Origin: JAGLSB01 sp023135955
Lineage (GTDB): Bacteria; Bacteroidota; Bacteroidia; Bacteroidales; GCA-2748055
Direction: 5' to 3'
DNA: 18,209 bases
Assembly (NCBI GenBank): GCA_030673645.1
Contig: DAOVIO010000073.1
Location: 1-18,209 of the forward strand
The translations under genes and the position numbers were made by a program. A model generated the notes under the pieces. That model saw only the letters and a program-made list of their open reading frames with translations, was not told the origin of the DNA and searched no databases. Numbering within the stretch: position 1 is the stretch's first letter; every line of letters starts with the position of its first letter. This document shows positions 7,368 through 13,968 of the stretch, one piece after another.

Positions 7368-7561
7368 TTATGAACCTCCTGTTTTAATGCCTCATGAGTG
7401 ACCGTATTTCCGTTTTTAATATCCTCTTCGGACTCTTCAATTAAATACTCATTAAGGAAAGATAACATTTTGTTGTACATTTCATCAATTACAGGCTCAT
7501 TTATCTGGTGCAAATGACTGTGTATAAAGTCTCTTTTCTCAACTACATTCATAATGTTCAT
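7349..7561 (-). CDS. Cognate antitoxin of the ParE/RelE-type toxin
   Basis: A 70-residue acidic, largely helical protein immediately upstream of the toxin and overlapping it by 19 bp. The C-terminus (GNTVTHEALKQEVHNWR) resembles the THE/SHEEV...W ending common to small Bacteroidota antitoxins of ParE-like modules. No ribbon-helix-helix N-terminus is obvious, so DNA binding is uncertain. There are two nearby starts (MNIMNVV). An AGGAG sequence (7570-7574 on this strand) lies about 8 nt before the first ATG and supports it. Antitoxins of this type usually autoregulate the pair, but I can see no clear operator palindrome. TAAATTTG at 7576-7583 matches the -7 element yet is very close to the start codon. 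Confidence 0.75.
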   Translation of the reverse strand: MNIMNVVEKRDFIHSHLHQINEPVIDEMYNKMLSFLNEYLIEESEEDIKNGNTVTHEALKQEVHNWRLTK

Positions 7562-7801
7562 TGTTTTGTCTCCTACAAATTTAATGATTATTACGCACTT
7601 TTAGTTTAACTTTATATCTGTTATTTTCTGAATTTGAATACTACTAAATGACGTACTTTCTATTCCTTAATAGAATTTTGGCTAAAAAAACGACATCTAA
7701 ACCTTACTTTTTTCAAAAAAATATTTGAAAAAATTATAATACAAACTGTTAAAAAGTCTTGTTTCGATCTGAAAATATAAAAGGGTGTTTTGAATACAAA
7801 C
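7562..7801. other. Spacer between the antitoxin and rnpA genes
   Basis: Contains no gene. On the minus strand it is the 3' region of rnpA and the promoter region of the toxin-antitoxin pair. A perfect 10-bp A/T hairpin, TTTTTTCAAA (7708-7717) and TTTGAAAAAA (7724-7733), could end rnpA transcription, but with a single G-C pair it would be weak. Confidence 0.4.
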
Positions 7802-8182
7802 CTAAATCTTTTTGGAAATAGCCTCTAGTTTGGCAATAACAGTTTCTTCGATTTGATGATAATTAAGAATTTTATTTGCTGTAAAAATAAAAAATATAGA
7901 AAGTGTAATGTTCTTTTCCAATGCTTTTGTAATGATTTCAGCTTTATTGAGGCGATAAGCTTCTCTCATTCTTCTTTTTAGTAGATTTCTGTCGACCGCT
8001 CTTTTAAATTTCTTTTTTGGTACGGAAAACCCTGCCTTTACTCCAGGTGGGAATTCGTCAGAAGAGGTCATCCAGTATGTTTTCAGTGGAAAAAGATATT
8101 CAGTATGACCTTTTTCAAAAAGCATAGTAATAAGTTTCCTGCTTTTTAACTTTTCATTTTTAGGAAAAGAATATCCGGCCAT
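7802..8182 (-). CDS. rnpA: Ribonuclease P protein component
   Basis: The protein subunit of RNase P, which helps the catalytic RNA trim 5' leaders from precursor tRNAs. The 126-residue length and basic character fit. The signature RNR-type motif is at 60-77 (KRAVDRNLLKRRMREAYR), preceded by the central strand GVKAGFSVPKKK (47-58). The N-terminal FPKNEKLKSRK is also typical. A terminator separates it from the upstream hemD gene, and the minus-strand sequence TATTTTTG at 8208-8215 could be its own -7 promoter element. No rpmH or dnaA lies beside it, so this is not the classical rpmH-rnpA arrangement. Confidence 0.96.
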   Translation of the reverse strand: MAGYSFPKNEKLKSRKLITMLFEKGHTEYLFPLKTYWMTSSDEFPPGVKAGFSVPKKKFKRAVDRNLLKRRMREAYRLNKAEIITKALEKNITLSIFFIFTANKILNYHQIEETVIAKLEAISKKI

Positions 8183-8207
8183 TATAAATGATTTATTTCT
8201 ACGCTTT

Positions 8208-8215
8208 CAAAAATA
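8208..8215 (-). promoter_or_regulatory. Putative rnpA promoter -7 element
   Basis: On the minus strand the sequence TATTTTTG fits the Bacteroidota -7 consensus TAnnTTTG exactly and lies 25 nt before the rnpA ATG. I see no TTG at the expected -33 distance; the upstream bases belong to the hemD terminator. That rnpA needs its own start after a terminator makes a promoter here reasonable. Confidence 0.35.
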
Positions 8216-8220
8216 AAATT

Positions 8221-8264
8221 AAACAAAAAAACCAGGATCATCCCTATTCAGATTAGATCCTGGT
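8221..8264 (-). terminator. Intrinsic terminator of hemD
   Basis: A perfect 9-bp inverted repeat, ACCAGGATC (8231-8239) and GATCCTGGT (8256-8264), encloses a 16-nt loop. On the minus strand it is followed by TTTTTTGTTT. It starts 26 nt after the hemD stop codon and should separate hemD from rnpA transcription. Confidence 0.88.
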
Positions 8265-8290
8265 TGAAATATTTATAGTTAAAAATTTAA

Positions 8291-9058
8291 TTATTTCCCG
8301 TTCTTCCCGTTTTTGTTATGTATTTTGATAAAATTTTCAAGAGCCATTGTCATTGATGGAGCAGTGGCAGATGGAGCTTGTATATCAAGCCTCAGCCCTG
8401 CTTCTTCAGCGGCTTTAGCCGTTTTCACACCCCAGGAAGCAATTTTTGTACTGTTTTGCTTAAAGTCAGGGAAATTCTGAAATAGTGATTTAATTCCAGA
8501 TGGACTATAAAATACAAGAACGTCATAATTTACCTCAGCAAGGTCAGATAAGTCACTACATATTGTCTTATATAGAGTAGCCTTGGTATAAAAAATGTTA
8601 TTTGCTTCAAGAGCTTTAGGAATTTCCTCATTATGAGTACTGGAGACAGGTACCAAAAATTTCTCTTCCTTATGTTTTTTTATACTATCCATTAAATCTA
8701 CAAATCGACCTGTAGGACTGTAAAAGATTTTCCTTTTTCTGTAAACAATATATTTCTGAAGATAATTTGCAGTAGCTTCGGAATTACAAAAATACTTTAA
8801 TGAGTCAGGTACAACAATCCTCATTTCCTCAGCCATTCGAAAATAATTATCAATGGAATGTTTGGAAGTAAAAATAACAGCTGAATGTCCTAGAATATCA
8901 ATTCTAGTTTGTCTGAACTCTTTAACTGATACCGCCTCTATTTGAATAAAAGATCGAAAATCGATCTTAACATTATTCTTTTCCGCTAATTCAAAATAAG
9001 GAGATTTTTCTGAGTCTGGCTTTGGCTGTGAAACCAGGATTTTCTTTATTTTCGTCAT
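8291..9058 (-). CDS. hemD: Uroporphyrinogen-III synthase
   Basis: Cyclises hydroxymethylbilane to uroporphyrinogen III, a cytoplasmic step shared by heme, siroheme and cobalamin synthesis. The family has low conservation, but the 255-residue length and the two-domain pattern fit: ILVSQPKP at the start, VIFTSKHSIDNYF (61-73) in the first domain, LVFYSPSGIKSLF (181-193) in the second, then the closing pattern SWGVKTAKAAEEAGL (208-222) and APSATAPSM (228-236). It lies 32 bp downstream of a DUF4271 membrane-protein gene on the same strand, a neighbourhood I associate with Bacteroidota. It ends at a strong terminator. Confidence 0.92.
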   Translation of the reverse strand: MTKIKKILVSQPKPDSEKSPYFELAEKNNVKIDFRSFIQIEAVSVKEFRQTRIDILGHSAVIFTSKHSIDNYFRMAEEMRIVVPDSLKYFCNSEATANYLQKYIVYRKRKIFYSPTGRFVDLMDSIKKHKEEKFLVPVSSTHNEEIPKALEANNIFYTKATLYKTICSDLSDLAEVNYDVLVFYSPSGIKSLFQNFPDFKQNSTKIASWGVKTAKAAEEAGLRLDIQAPSATAPSMTMALENFIKIHNKNGKNGK

Positions 9059-9090
9059 ACTCGCCTCAACTTAAGTGATAATAAGTTCTT

Positions 9091-9870
9091 CTATAAAGAA
9101 TATAATACTTTAATTATTACCAAAAAGGGTAAAATTTCAAGGGAACAAAGGTATAAAATAAAATAGAAATACGAAATAACATTCTTCATTACAAACTTTA
9201 CTCCTCTAATAATCCTTAAAACATTGACAGAAATCAACAAAAACAAACTTAGATACACAACAAAATCTAGATATATCTCGCTTATATAACTGATAATCAA
9301 AATAAATGGAAGGCTAACAATTCCTGTCAATTTATTAAACAAAGAGTTATGGAAAGTCGCTTCCTGAAAGAGCTTTTCCCTTTTGAAAACAAATCCGGTT
9401 ATACGAAAATACGAAGTTCGAAAAAGATTCAGAGCTAATAAAAAGCCAAACAGGGAAATAATCAGTTGAAAATCTTGCAGACCAGCTGGAAAATATTCAA
9501 AATATTCAAATAACAGAAAAAGATATACACTGAAGCTTAGAAGATAAAAAACGGAAAAGATAAAAGAAATACGTTTTTGCACAATATTAGCATTATTAAA
9601 CAAGCGAAGTGTGAGCTGATAATTCACCGTTCCTCCAATAATGTCGAAAGTAAAACGTGGGTATATCAATTTGATCCAGGCAAAAAGAGCGATCATTCCA
9701 ATCGTAAAATAAAAAATCCAATCCGGACATAAATCAATATTCAGGTTTTCTGAAAAAGGGAAACCTGTCTCTTCATTAATTTCCCCATTAAGCAAAACGG
9801 GCACCTCCGGTTGAATAAATTCGGGTGAAGAGGCAATACTATCATGATATGTTGTATCGTTCTGAATCAC
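9091..9870 (-). CDS. DUF4271 integral membrane protein
   Basis: A 259-residue inner-membrane protein of unknown function. After a soluble, acidic N-terminus (1-48) there are about six hydrophobic segments: roughly 50-70, 101-122, 133-152, 183-199, 200-220 and 231-255. The order, length and position directly upstream of hemD match the DUF4271 proteins of Bacteroidota. It has no signal peptide, cysteine motif or recognisable catalytic residues. The 32-bp gap to hemD implies co-transcription. A link to heme synthesis is possible but rests on position only. Confidence 0.8.
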   Translation of the reverse strand: MIQNDTTYHDSIASSPEFIQPEVPVLLNGEINEETGFPFSENLNIDLCPDWIFYFTIGMIALFAWIKLIYPRFTFDIIGGTVNYQLTLRLFNNANIVQKRISFIFSVFYLLSFSVYLFLLFEYFEYFPAGLQDFQLIISLFGFLLALNLFRTSYFRITGFVFKREKLFQEATFHNSLFNKLTGIVSLPFILIISYISEIYLDFVVYLSLFLLISVNVLRIIRGVKFVMKNVISYFYFILYLCSLEILPFLVIIKVLYSL

Positions 9871-9959
9871 ATGAATATTTTTGAATTACTTTTTGTATTT
9901 TGATTTCTGATAATAAAAAATTTATAGTTTCTAGCCCTCACAGAAATTAATCAATCAGC

Positions 9960-10805
9960 TTAGAAATAAGTTTCTCCCAATAAATTATTAGCTAATCGGC
10001 TGGCTCCGATTCTAAACCTCTCTGGTGTAATCCACATATTCCCAAGGACTTCGCTTACTATAAGATAATATTGTATTCCGGTAGAAGCATCCGAGATTCC
10101 TCCGGCGGGTTTTATACCTACTACTTTTCCTGTTTTTTCATAAAATTCCTTAATAGCTTCGCACATTATATATACAGCCTCCGGACTAGCTCCTTCTCCA
10201 TTTTTTCCAGTAGATGTTTTTATAAAATCCGCACCAGCTTCCATAGAAATTACTGATGCTAACTTAATTAATGCTGGATCTTTAAGAACTCCTGTCTCAA
10301 GAATTACTTTAAGATGCTTATTCCCCATTTGCTTTTTTATTTCACTAATTTCATTAAATACTTCTTCATATTTTCCAACCAGAAATTTCCCGACTGAAAT
10401 AACTATGTCAACTTCGTCAGCGCCCTCCTCTATAATTCTGCTAACCTCATTTATTTTTACATCCAGATATGTTTGGGATGAAGGAAAGGAGGCTCCAACA
10501 GAGGCCTTCATAACAGATTTTATTTTCAGTTCTTTTTTAAGAACAGGTATAAAAGCCGGATAAACGCAAATGGCAGCTACATTGGGCAATTCAGGAAAAC
10601 GGTCAGTTAAAACATTAATTTTGTTGACCATTTCTAATATTTTTTCCTCTGTATCTGCAACATCAAGACTTGTAAGATCAATCAGGCTGAAAATCTTTCT
10701 AAATAGAGATTTGTCTTTTAACTTCACGGACCTCTCTTTTATTTCGTTAAGCCTGATTGTCATTTTTTCAATGTTCACTTCAATATTATAATCTTTGTAT
10801 TGCAT
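9960..10805 (-). CDS. deoC: Deoxyribose-phosphate aldolase
   Basis: Splits 2-deoxyribose 5-phosphate into acetaldehyde and glyceraldehyde 3-phosphate in deoxynucleoside salvage. The 281-residue protein is a class I aldolase barrel. The Schiff-base lysine is K196 in FIKTSTG (194-200), the second active-site lysine is K232 in IKPAGG (231-236), and the proton-relay aspartate is D133 in EVDIVI. IDLTSLD (42-48) and AAICVYP (77-83) are also family blocks. It is about 30-60 residues longer than short DeoC forms because of an N-terminal helical extension, common in the longer subgroup. It is the third gene of a dtd-mazG-deoC unit, 42 bp after the MazG-like gene. Confidence 0.95.
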   Translation of the reverse strand: MQYKDYNIEVNIEKMTIRLNEIKERSVKLKDKSLFRKIFSLIDLTSLDVADTEEKILEMVNKINVLTDRFPELPNVAAICVYPAFIPVLKKELKIKSVMKASVGASFPSSQTYLDVKINEVSRIIEEGADEVDIVISVGKFLVGKYEEVFNEISEIKKQMGNKHLKVILETGVLKDPALIKLASVISMEAGADFIKTSTGKNGEGASPEAVYIMCEAIKEFYEKTGKVVGIKPAGGISDASTGIQYYLIVSEVLGNMWITPERFRIGASRLANNLLGETYF

Positions 10806-10847
10806 TATATTAATTATTATATTTTTCAGACTCTAAAATTCGGTATT

Positions 10848-11174
10848 TTATCTGAGTTTAGGATTCTCTTTGTGCCTGGTTTTGTCTCTATTTGTTTTTT
10901 TCTCAAGATTCTTCATGAATGCTTCCGATAAATTAACGCCTGTCTGATTTGCCAGACATATCAAAACAAATAGTACATCAGCAAATTCATCTGCCAAATC
11001 CAATTCTGATTCAGAAGATTTCGATGATTGCTCACCATATTTTCTGGCAATGATTTTTGCAACCTCGCCCACTTCTTCTGTTAAGATCGCCATATTGGTG
11101 AGTTCGCTAAAATACCTCACCCCATATTTTTTTATCCAGCTGTCTACTTTTTCCTGAGCCTCAGTAATTGTCAT
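10848..11174 (-). CDS. MazG-like nucleotide pyrophosphohydrolase
   Basis: A 108-residue, all-helical protein of the MazG-related NTP-PPase superfamily, which hydrolyses (d)NTPs to monophosphates and can clear aberrant nucleotides. The metal-binding pattern is visible: EEVGE (33-37) and DEFADVLF (62-69). One domain only, as in the short house-cleaning members rather than full MazG. Its ATG overlaps the dtd stop codon by one base (TAATG on this strand), so it is translationally coupled to dtd. Grouping with dtd and deoC makes a small unit of nucleotide and tRNA quality-control enzymes. Confidence 0.9.
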   Translation of the reverse strand: MTITEAQEKVDSWIKKYGVRYFSELTNMAILTEEVGEVAKIIARKYGEQSSKSSESELDLADEFADVLFVLICLANQTGVNLSEAFMKNLEKKTNRDKTRHKENPKLR

Positions 11175-11626
11175 TACTCTTTGTTTTTCGTGTCTATTAT
11201 AATTGTTACCGGACCATTATTTACAAGTGAAACATCCATATGATCTCCAAAAACACCATGCTTAACAATCAGGCCGCTATCATTTCCAATTTTCTTTAAA
11301 AATCTCTCATACAATGGAATAGAAAATTCTGGCTTAGCAGACTTTATATACGAAGGTCTGTTTCCTTTTCTTGTGCTTGCATGAAGAGTAAACTGGGAAA
11401 TAATTAATAATTCTCCACCGATTTCAATAATATCTTTACTCATAATATCATTTTCATCGGGAAATATTCTTAACCGGCTAATTTTTGAAGACAACCAGTT
11501 AATATCATCATCAGTATCGGCTTCTTCGATTCCAAGTAAAACCAATAAACCTGTCCCAATCTTATCCTTATGTCCGCTCTTACAAGAAACAGAAGCCTTT
11601 GACACTCTTTGAATTACAGCTTTCAT
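11174..11626 (-). CDS. dtd: D-aminoacyl-tRNA deacylase
   Basis: Removes D-amino acids mis-attached to tRNA, as well as glycine from tRNA-Ala in related enzymes. The 150-residue length is standard. Both signature motifs are intact: SQFTLHA (77-83) and NNGPVT (136-141), whose Gly-cisPro pair gives chiral selection. The start MKAVIQRVSKASV is the usual family N-terminus. It leads the dtd-mazG-deoC unit. On this strand a perfect -7 match (TATCTTTG, 11646-11653) lies 19 nt before the ATG. Confidence 0.97.
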   Translation of the reverse strand: MKAVIQRVSKASVSCKSGHKDKIGTGLLVLLGIEEADTDDDINWLSSKISRLRIFPDENDIMSKDIIEIGGELLIISQFTLHASTRKGNRPSYIKSAKPEFSIPLYERFLKKIGNDSGLIVKHGVFGDHMDVSLVNNGPVTIIIDTKNKE

Positions 11627-11851
11627 AAACTTTTTTACAGAAAAACAAAGATAGAAAATTATAGATAAATCATCTAAATTCGCTTTTGATAATTCTTAGG
11701 AATATGGGAAGGAATAAATTCATAATATTTCAAATTATTTGGCTTAAATGATGCTATCGACTATATTCTTTGTAATTCTATTGTGTATATTGCGCTATAT
11801 CAAAGATGATTTCGACATTCAAAAGAGGAAATTAAAGTGAATATATCGTAC
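11627..11851. other. AT-rich spacer between divergent transcription units
   Basis: Holds the putative dtd promoter at its left end. The remaining 190 bp carries no ORF of note. Promoters for the rightward asparaginase-like gene must lie here or within the palindromic element that follows, but I could not pick one out. Confidence 0.4.
11646..11653 (-). promoter_or_regulatory. Putative dtd operon promoter -7 element
   Basis: On the minus strand TATCTTTG fits TAnnTTTG exactly, 19 nt upstream of the dtd ATG, which would give a leader of about 12-14 nt. A -33 TTG is not evident at the usual distance. No other candidate of equal quality lies in the region. Confidence 0.4.
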
Positions 11852-11973
11852 TACCCCCCTCCTCCCGATGTACATCGGGATCCCCTAAAAGGTGGAGGCA
11901 AGAGTTTTGAAGGATATCCTTCAATAAACGATAAACCATTCCCTCCACTTTAAGGGAGGGCCAGGGAGGGGTA
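11852..11973. repeat. Palindrome-rich, G/C-rich intergenic element (MITE-like)
   Basis: A 122-bp block far richer in G+C than its surroundings. Its ends are imperfect inverted repeats: TACCCCCCTCCTCCC at the left and GGGAGGGGTA at the right. Inside are three palindromes: TCCCGATGTACATCGGGA (11863-11880, perfect 18 bp), TTGAAGGATATCCTTCAA (11907-11924, perfect 18 bp) and CCCTCC...GGAGGG (11941-11960). It encodes nothing. Terminal inverted repeats with internal stem-loops fit a non-autonomous mobile or REP-like element. It sits only 15 bp before the asparaginase-like start codon, so it would be transcribed as that gene's leader if the promoter is upstream. Confidence 0.7.
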
Positions 11974-11988
11974 ACGAATAGTAAAATC

Positions 11989-12483
11989 ATGAAAGAAACA
12001 AGCATAACTTTTATTCAGACTGGCGGGACTATTGATAAGGATTATCCCCGACAAACAAAAGGTTGGGCATTTGAAATAGGCGATCCTGCTTTTAATAGAA
12101 TACTTAAGAAAATTGAACCTTCATTTCATTATGAAGTTATAGAACTATTTAAAAAAGACAGTCTTGAAATTACTCTACAGGACAGAAATTTACTTGTTGA
12201 AAGCCTGAAAAAAATTGAAAACAAATACATCATAATTACTCACGGTACCGATACAATGATTGAAACAGCGATAATGTTAAATAAATATATTCAGGATAAA
12301 ATTATTATAATTACAGGGGCAATGAGACCCGAGCGCTTTACTAATTCTGACGCAGAATTCAATCTTGGATGTGCTGTTGGTGCTGTATTTACTTTAAATG
12401 TGGGTATTTATATTGCTATGCATGGCATAGTAAAAAATTTTCGTGATACTAAGAGAAATTTAGATACAGGAAAATACTATTAG
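11989..12483 (+). CDS. Single-domain asparaginase-like protein
   Basis: A 164-residue protein equal to the N-terminal domain of L-asparaginase type I/II (about 330 residues), without the C-terminal domain. The catalytic blocks are there: TGGTID (11-16, first Thr), THGTDT (84-89, second Thr and Asp) and a lysine (K104) before TGAMRPE (109-115). In full enzymes the active site is completed across the dimer by the C-terminal domain, so activity on asparagine is doubtful. The normal stop and ending (NLDTGKYY) suggest a genuine short family rather than a recent truncation. No signal peptide, so it is cytoplasmic. The TraR/DksA-type gene follows after 16 bp. Confidence 0.88.
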   Translation: MKETSITFIQTGGTIDKDYPRQTKGWAFEIGDPAFNRILKKIEPSFHYEVIELFKKDSLEITLQDRNLLVESLKKIENKYIIITHGTDTMIETAIMLNKYIQDKIIIITGAMRPERFTNSDAEFNLGCAVGAVFTLNVGIYIAMHGIVKNFRDTKRNLDTGKYY

Positions 12484-12499
12484 CAAAGAAATATTTAGA

Positions 12500-12835
12500 A
12501 TGGAAGACTCGAAAAAAGCCTTGTTGAAAGAAAAAATATACAAGGACATTAAAAAGTTGGATAAGAAAATAGAAGAGCTAAAAGACTTTACTCAACCTAT
12601 TGAACCAGATTGTGCTATAGGTAGAATATCGCGTATGGATGCCATTAATAATAAAACAGTATTTGACGCAAGTTTGCGAAATTCACGAAAAAGAAAAAAA
12701 GAATTAGAGCATGCTATTAAATTAATTGAAGAGAAAAATTACGGATTGTGTTTTAGATGTGGCGCCAAAATACCTTTCGATAGATTAATAATCAGGCCAG
12801 AAGTTAGGGTTTGCGTGGAATGTGGTAAAGTATAA
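12500..12835 (+). CDS. TraR/DksA family zinc-finger protein
   Basis: A 111-residue protein with an N-terminal coiled coil (about 5-75) and a C-terminal C4 zinc finger: C84, C87, C105 and C108 (CFRCGAKIPFDRL...VCVECGK). The AIGRISRMDAI segment (39-49) is typical of the short DksA relatives; in DksA the coiled-coil tip enters the RNA polymerase secondary channel and alters initiation with ppGpp. The acidic tip residues of E. coli DksA are not obvious, so whether it regulates transcription the same way is open. It follows the asparaginase-like gene by 16 bp and probably shares its transcript. Its end converges on a gene remnant on the other strand. Confidence 0.9.
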   Translation: MEDSKKALLKEKIYKDIKKLDKKIEELKDFTQPIEPDCAIGRISRMDAINNKTVFDASLRNSRKRKKELEHAIKLIEEKNYGLCFRCGAKIPFDRLIIRPEVRVCVECGKV

Positions 12836-12861
12836 GGATTGAGATTTCAAGTTTGCTCCAT

Positions 12862-13705
12862 TCAAAGTTTCATAAATTTCCATGAATTTATTTTACCTGA
12901 TGAAATTGTTTTTAAAACGTACAAACCCTCAATCATTGCACTAATATCAACGAAAGGAATATCTGAAGAATTCAAACTTTGTTTTATAACGATTCTACCT
13001 GACAAATCAAGAATTTCAACCAAAAGCAATATAAACACCTGAACTGTATGGATTAATCCCATCTTTATGACTTGTTCCTGTCCAGTAATAAGGATATTGT
13101 CCCGGGTTACCACCTGGATCATTAATTTCTGTACAAGTAAATATTGGGTTAATTGCAGGACTTGCCGTTGATTGCGGTGACCTGTAATAGTCTACAATAC
13201 TTTGTAATTCTTTAGCGTTTGGTAATCTCCAGTCGGTATATCCGGCAAAATCAAGATTTTCGGCATAAGCAAGGGTCTCCTCCCAATTCCTTAACATTCC
13301 ATCATCAGATTGCTGCCACATTAAACCTGTAGCTATATCGCTAATGCTTCCATCCATATTATCATTAAAAGAATTATTTCCATATTCAGGATTCCCTCTC
13401 ACCATTCTGAAATACATGGTTTTCGATAGAGATTTATTACGTGGTACATATTTTGGATATCCTTTTATTCTACCATCAATAAAATTGACGCCAAAAACCG
13501 TTGAGTCCCCATTCATTGTTAATCCTGTATACTGTGTGGATGACCAGGTTTGTGCATCAATTTCTCGCTCGCCAAGGGACAGATCACCCAGCGGTTGATC
13601 AAAATATGTAGTGTCGATAAAGAACTTAATTGCATATTGTCCGCCCACCTGAACATTAATTTCACTTTGAGTTGGGTCTAAATATATTACAACATTTTTA
13701 CCTTT
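12862..13705 (-). pseudogene. DUF1566 (Lcl-type) protein with T9SS tail, broken by internal deletion
   Basis: The open frame from 13705 down to 13016 encodes two tandem DUF1566-like stretches (IDAQTWSSTQY..GVNFIDGRIKGYPK, then GLMWQQ, YAENLDFAGYTDWRLPNAKELQSIVDYYRSP and YYWTGTSH). It lacks a start codon and signal peptide and opens just after a stop. The domain is cut at GVYIAFG, where relatives continue with GRALGY and an HGAGAQRSDP block. After a frame change at about 13020, the sequence encodes VEILDLSGRIV, then MIEGLYVLKTISSGKINSWKFMKL, a type A T9SS sorting tail ending at 12862. An out-of-frame internal deletion joined the two. The intact ancestor would have been a secreted surface protein of unknown function. 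Confidence 0.8.
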
Positions 13706-13893
13706 TTAGAAGAATAAGTTTCATTATACTTTTCTTCATTTCCATATTCAATGAATTCCTTATGATGGTGAGAGCCTATAAAACCTTCTTTTTTTTCATA
13801 TTGAATTCCACACCAGTATTTTTCAGTTTCAGCAATAATCTTTCCAAAATACTGAAGTGCTCCATTTACATAACTACAAAAAATGCAATTGAC
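13687..13893 (-). pseudogene. Start-less fragment of a small CxxC conserved protein
   Basis: A 68-codon open stretch with no ATG, GTG or TTG start at its beginning, immediately after a TAA. It encodes NCIFCSYVNGALQYFGKI, then AETEKYWCGIQYEKKEG and SHHKEFIEYGNEEKY. This resembles small hypothetical proteins in Proteobacteria and others with the pattern C(L/I)xCSYxNG ... TEQYWCPI ... Y...F.(D/E)YG, to my recollection; the function is unknown. CxxC and the later YWC could bind a metal. The N-terminus is lost at the upstream end next to the purU promoter, and its stop overlaps the start of the DUF1566 remnant by 19 bp, consistent with a deletion join. Confidence 0.6.
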
Positions 13894-13952
13894 TTAACTC
13901 CATAATCTCATATCCTTTTATATTTATTCGTGCATTCGTGATCTTTTCTTTG

Positions 13953-13960
13953 TATTTTTG
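13953..13960 (+). promoter_or_regulatory. purU promoter -7 element
   Basis: TATTTTTG fits the Bacteroidota -7 consensus TAnnTTTG and ends only 8 nt before the purU ATG. In this class, initiation occurs about 6-8 nt after the element, so the transcript would have almost no leader. The T-rich stretch upstream (TTCGTGATCTTTTCTTTG) is typical of the class, although no strict TTG lies at -33. Confidence 0.55.
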
Positions 13961-13968
13961 CTTTCAAT

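Noticed and set aside
7576..7583. Perfect TAAATTTG promoter element for the toxin-antitoxin pair
   Set aside because: It lies so close to the ATG that initiation would remove the AGGAG site, and no -33 TTG accompanies it.
12862..13122. An 86-residue ORF on the minus strand starting MIQVVTRDNIL
   Set aside because: Only its last 50 or so residues are real, the T9SS tail. Its start lies out of frame inside the DUF1566 remnant.
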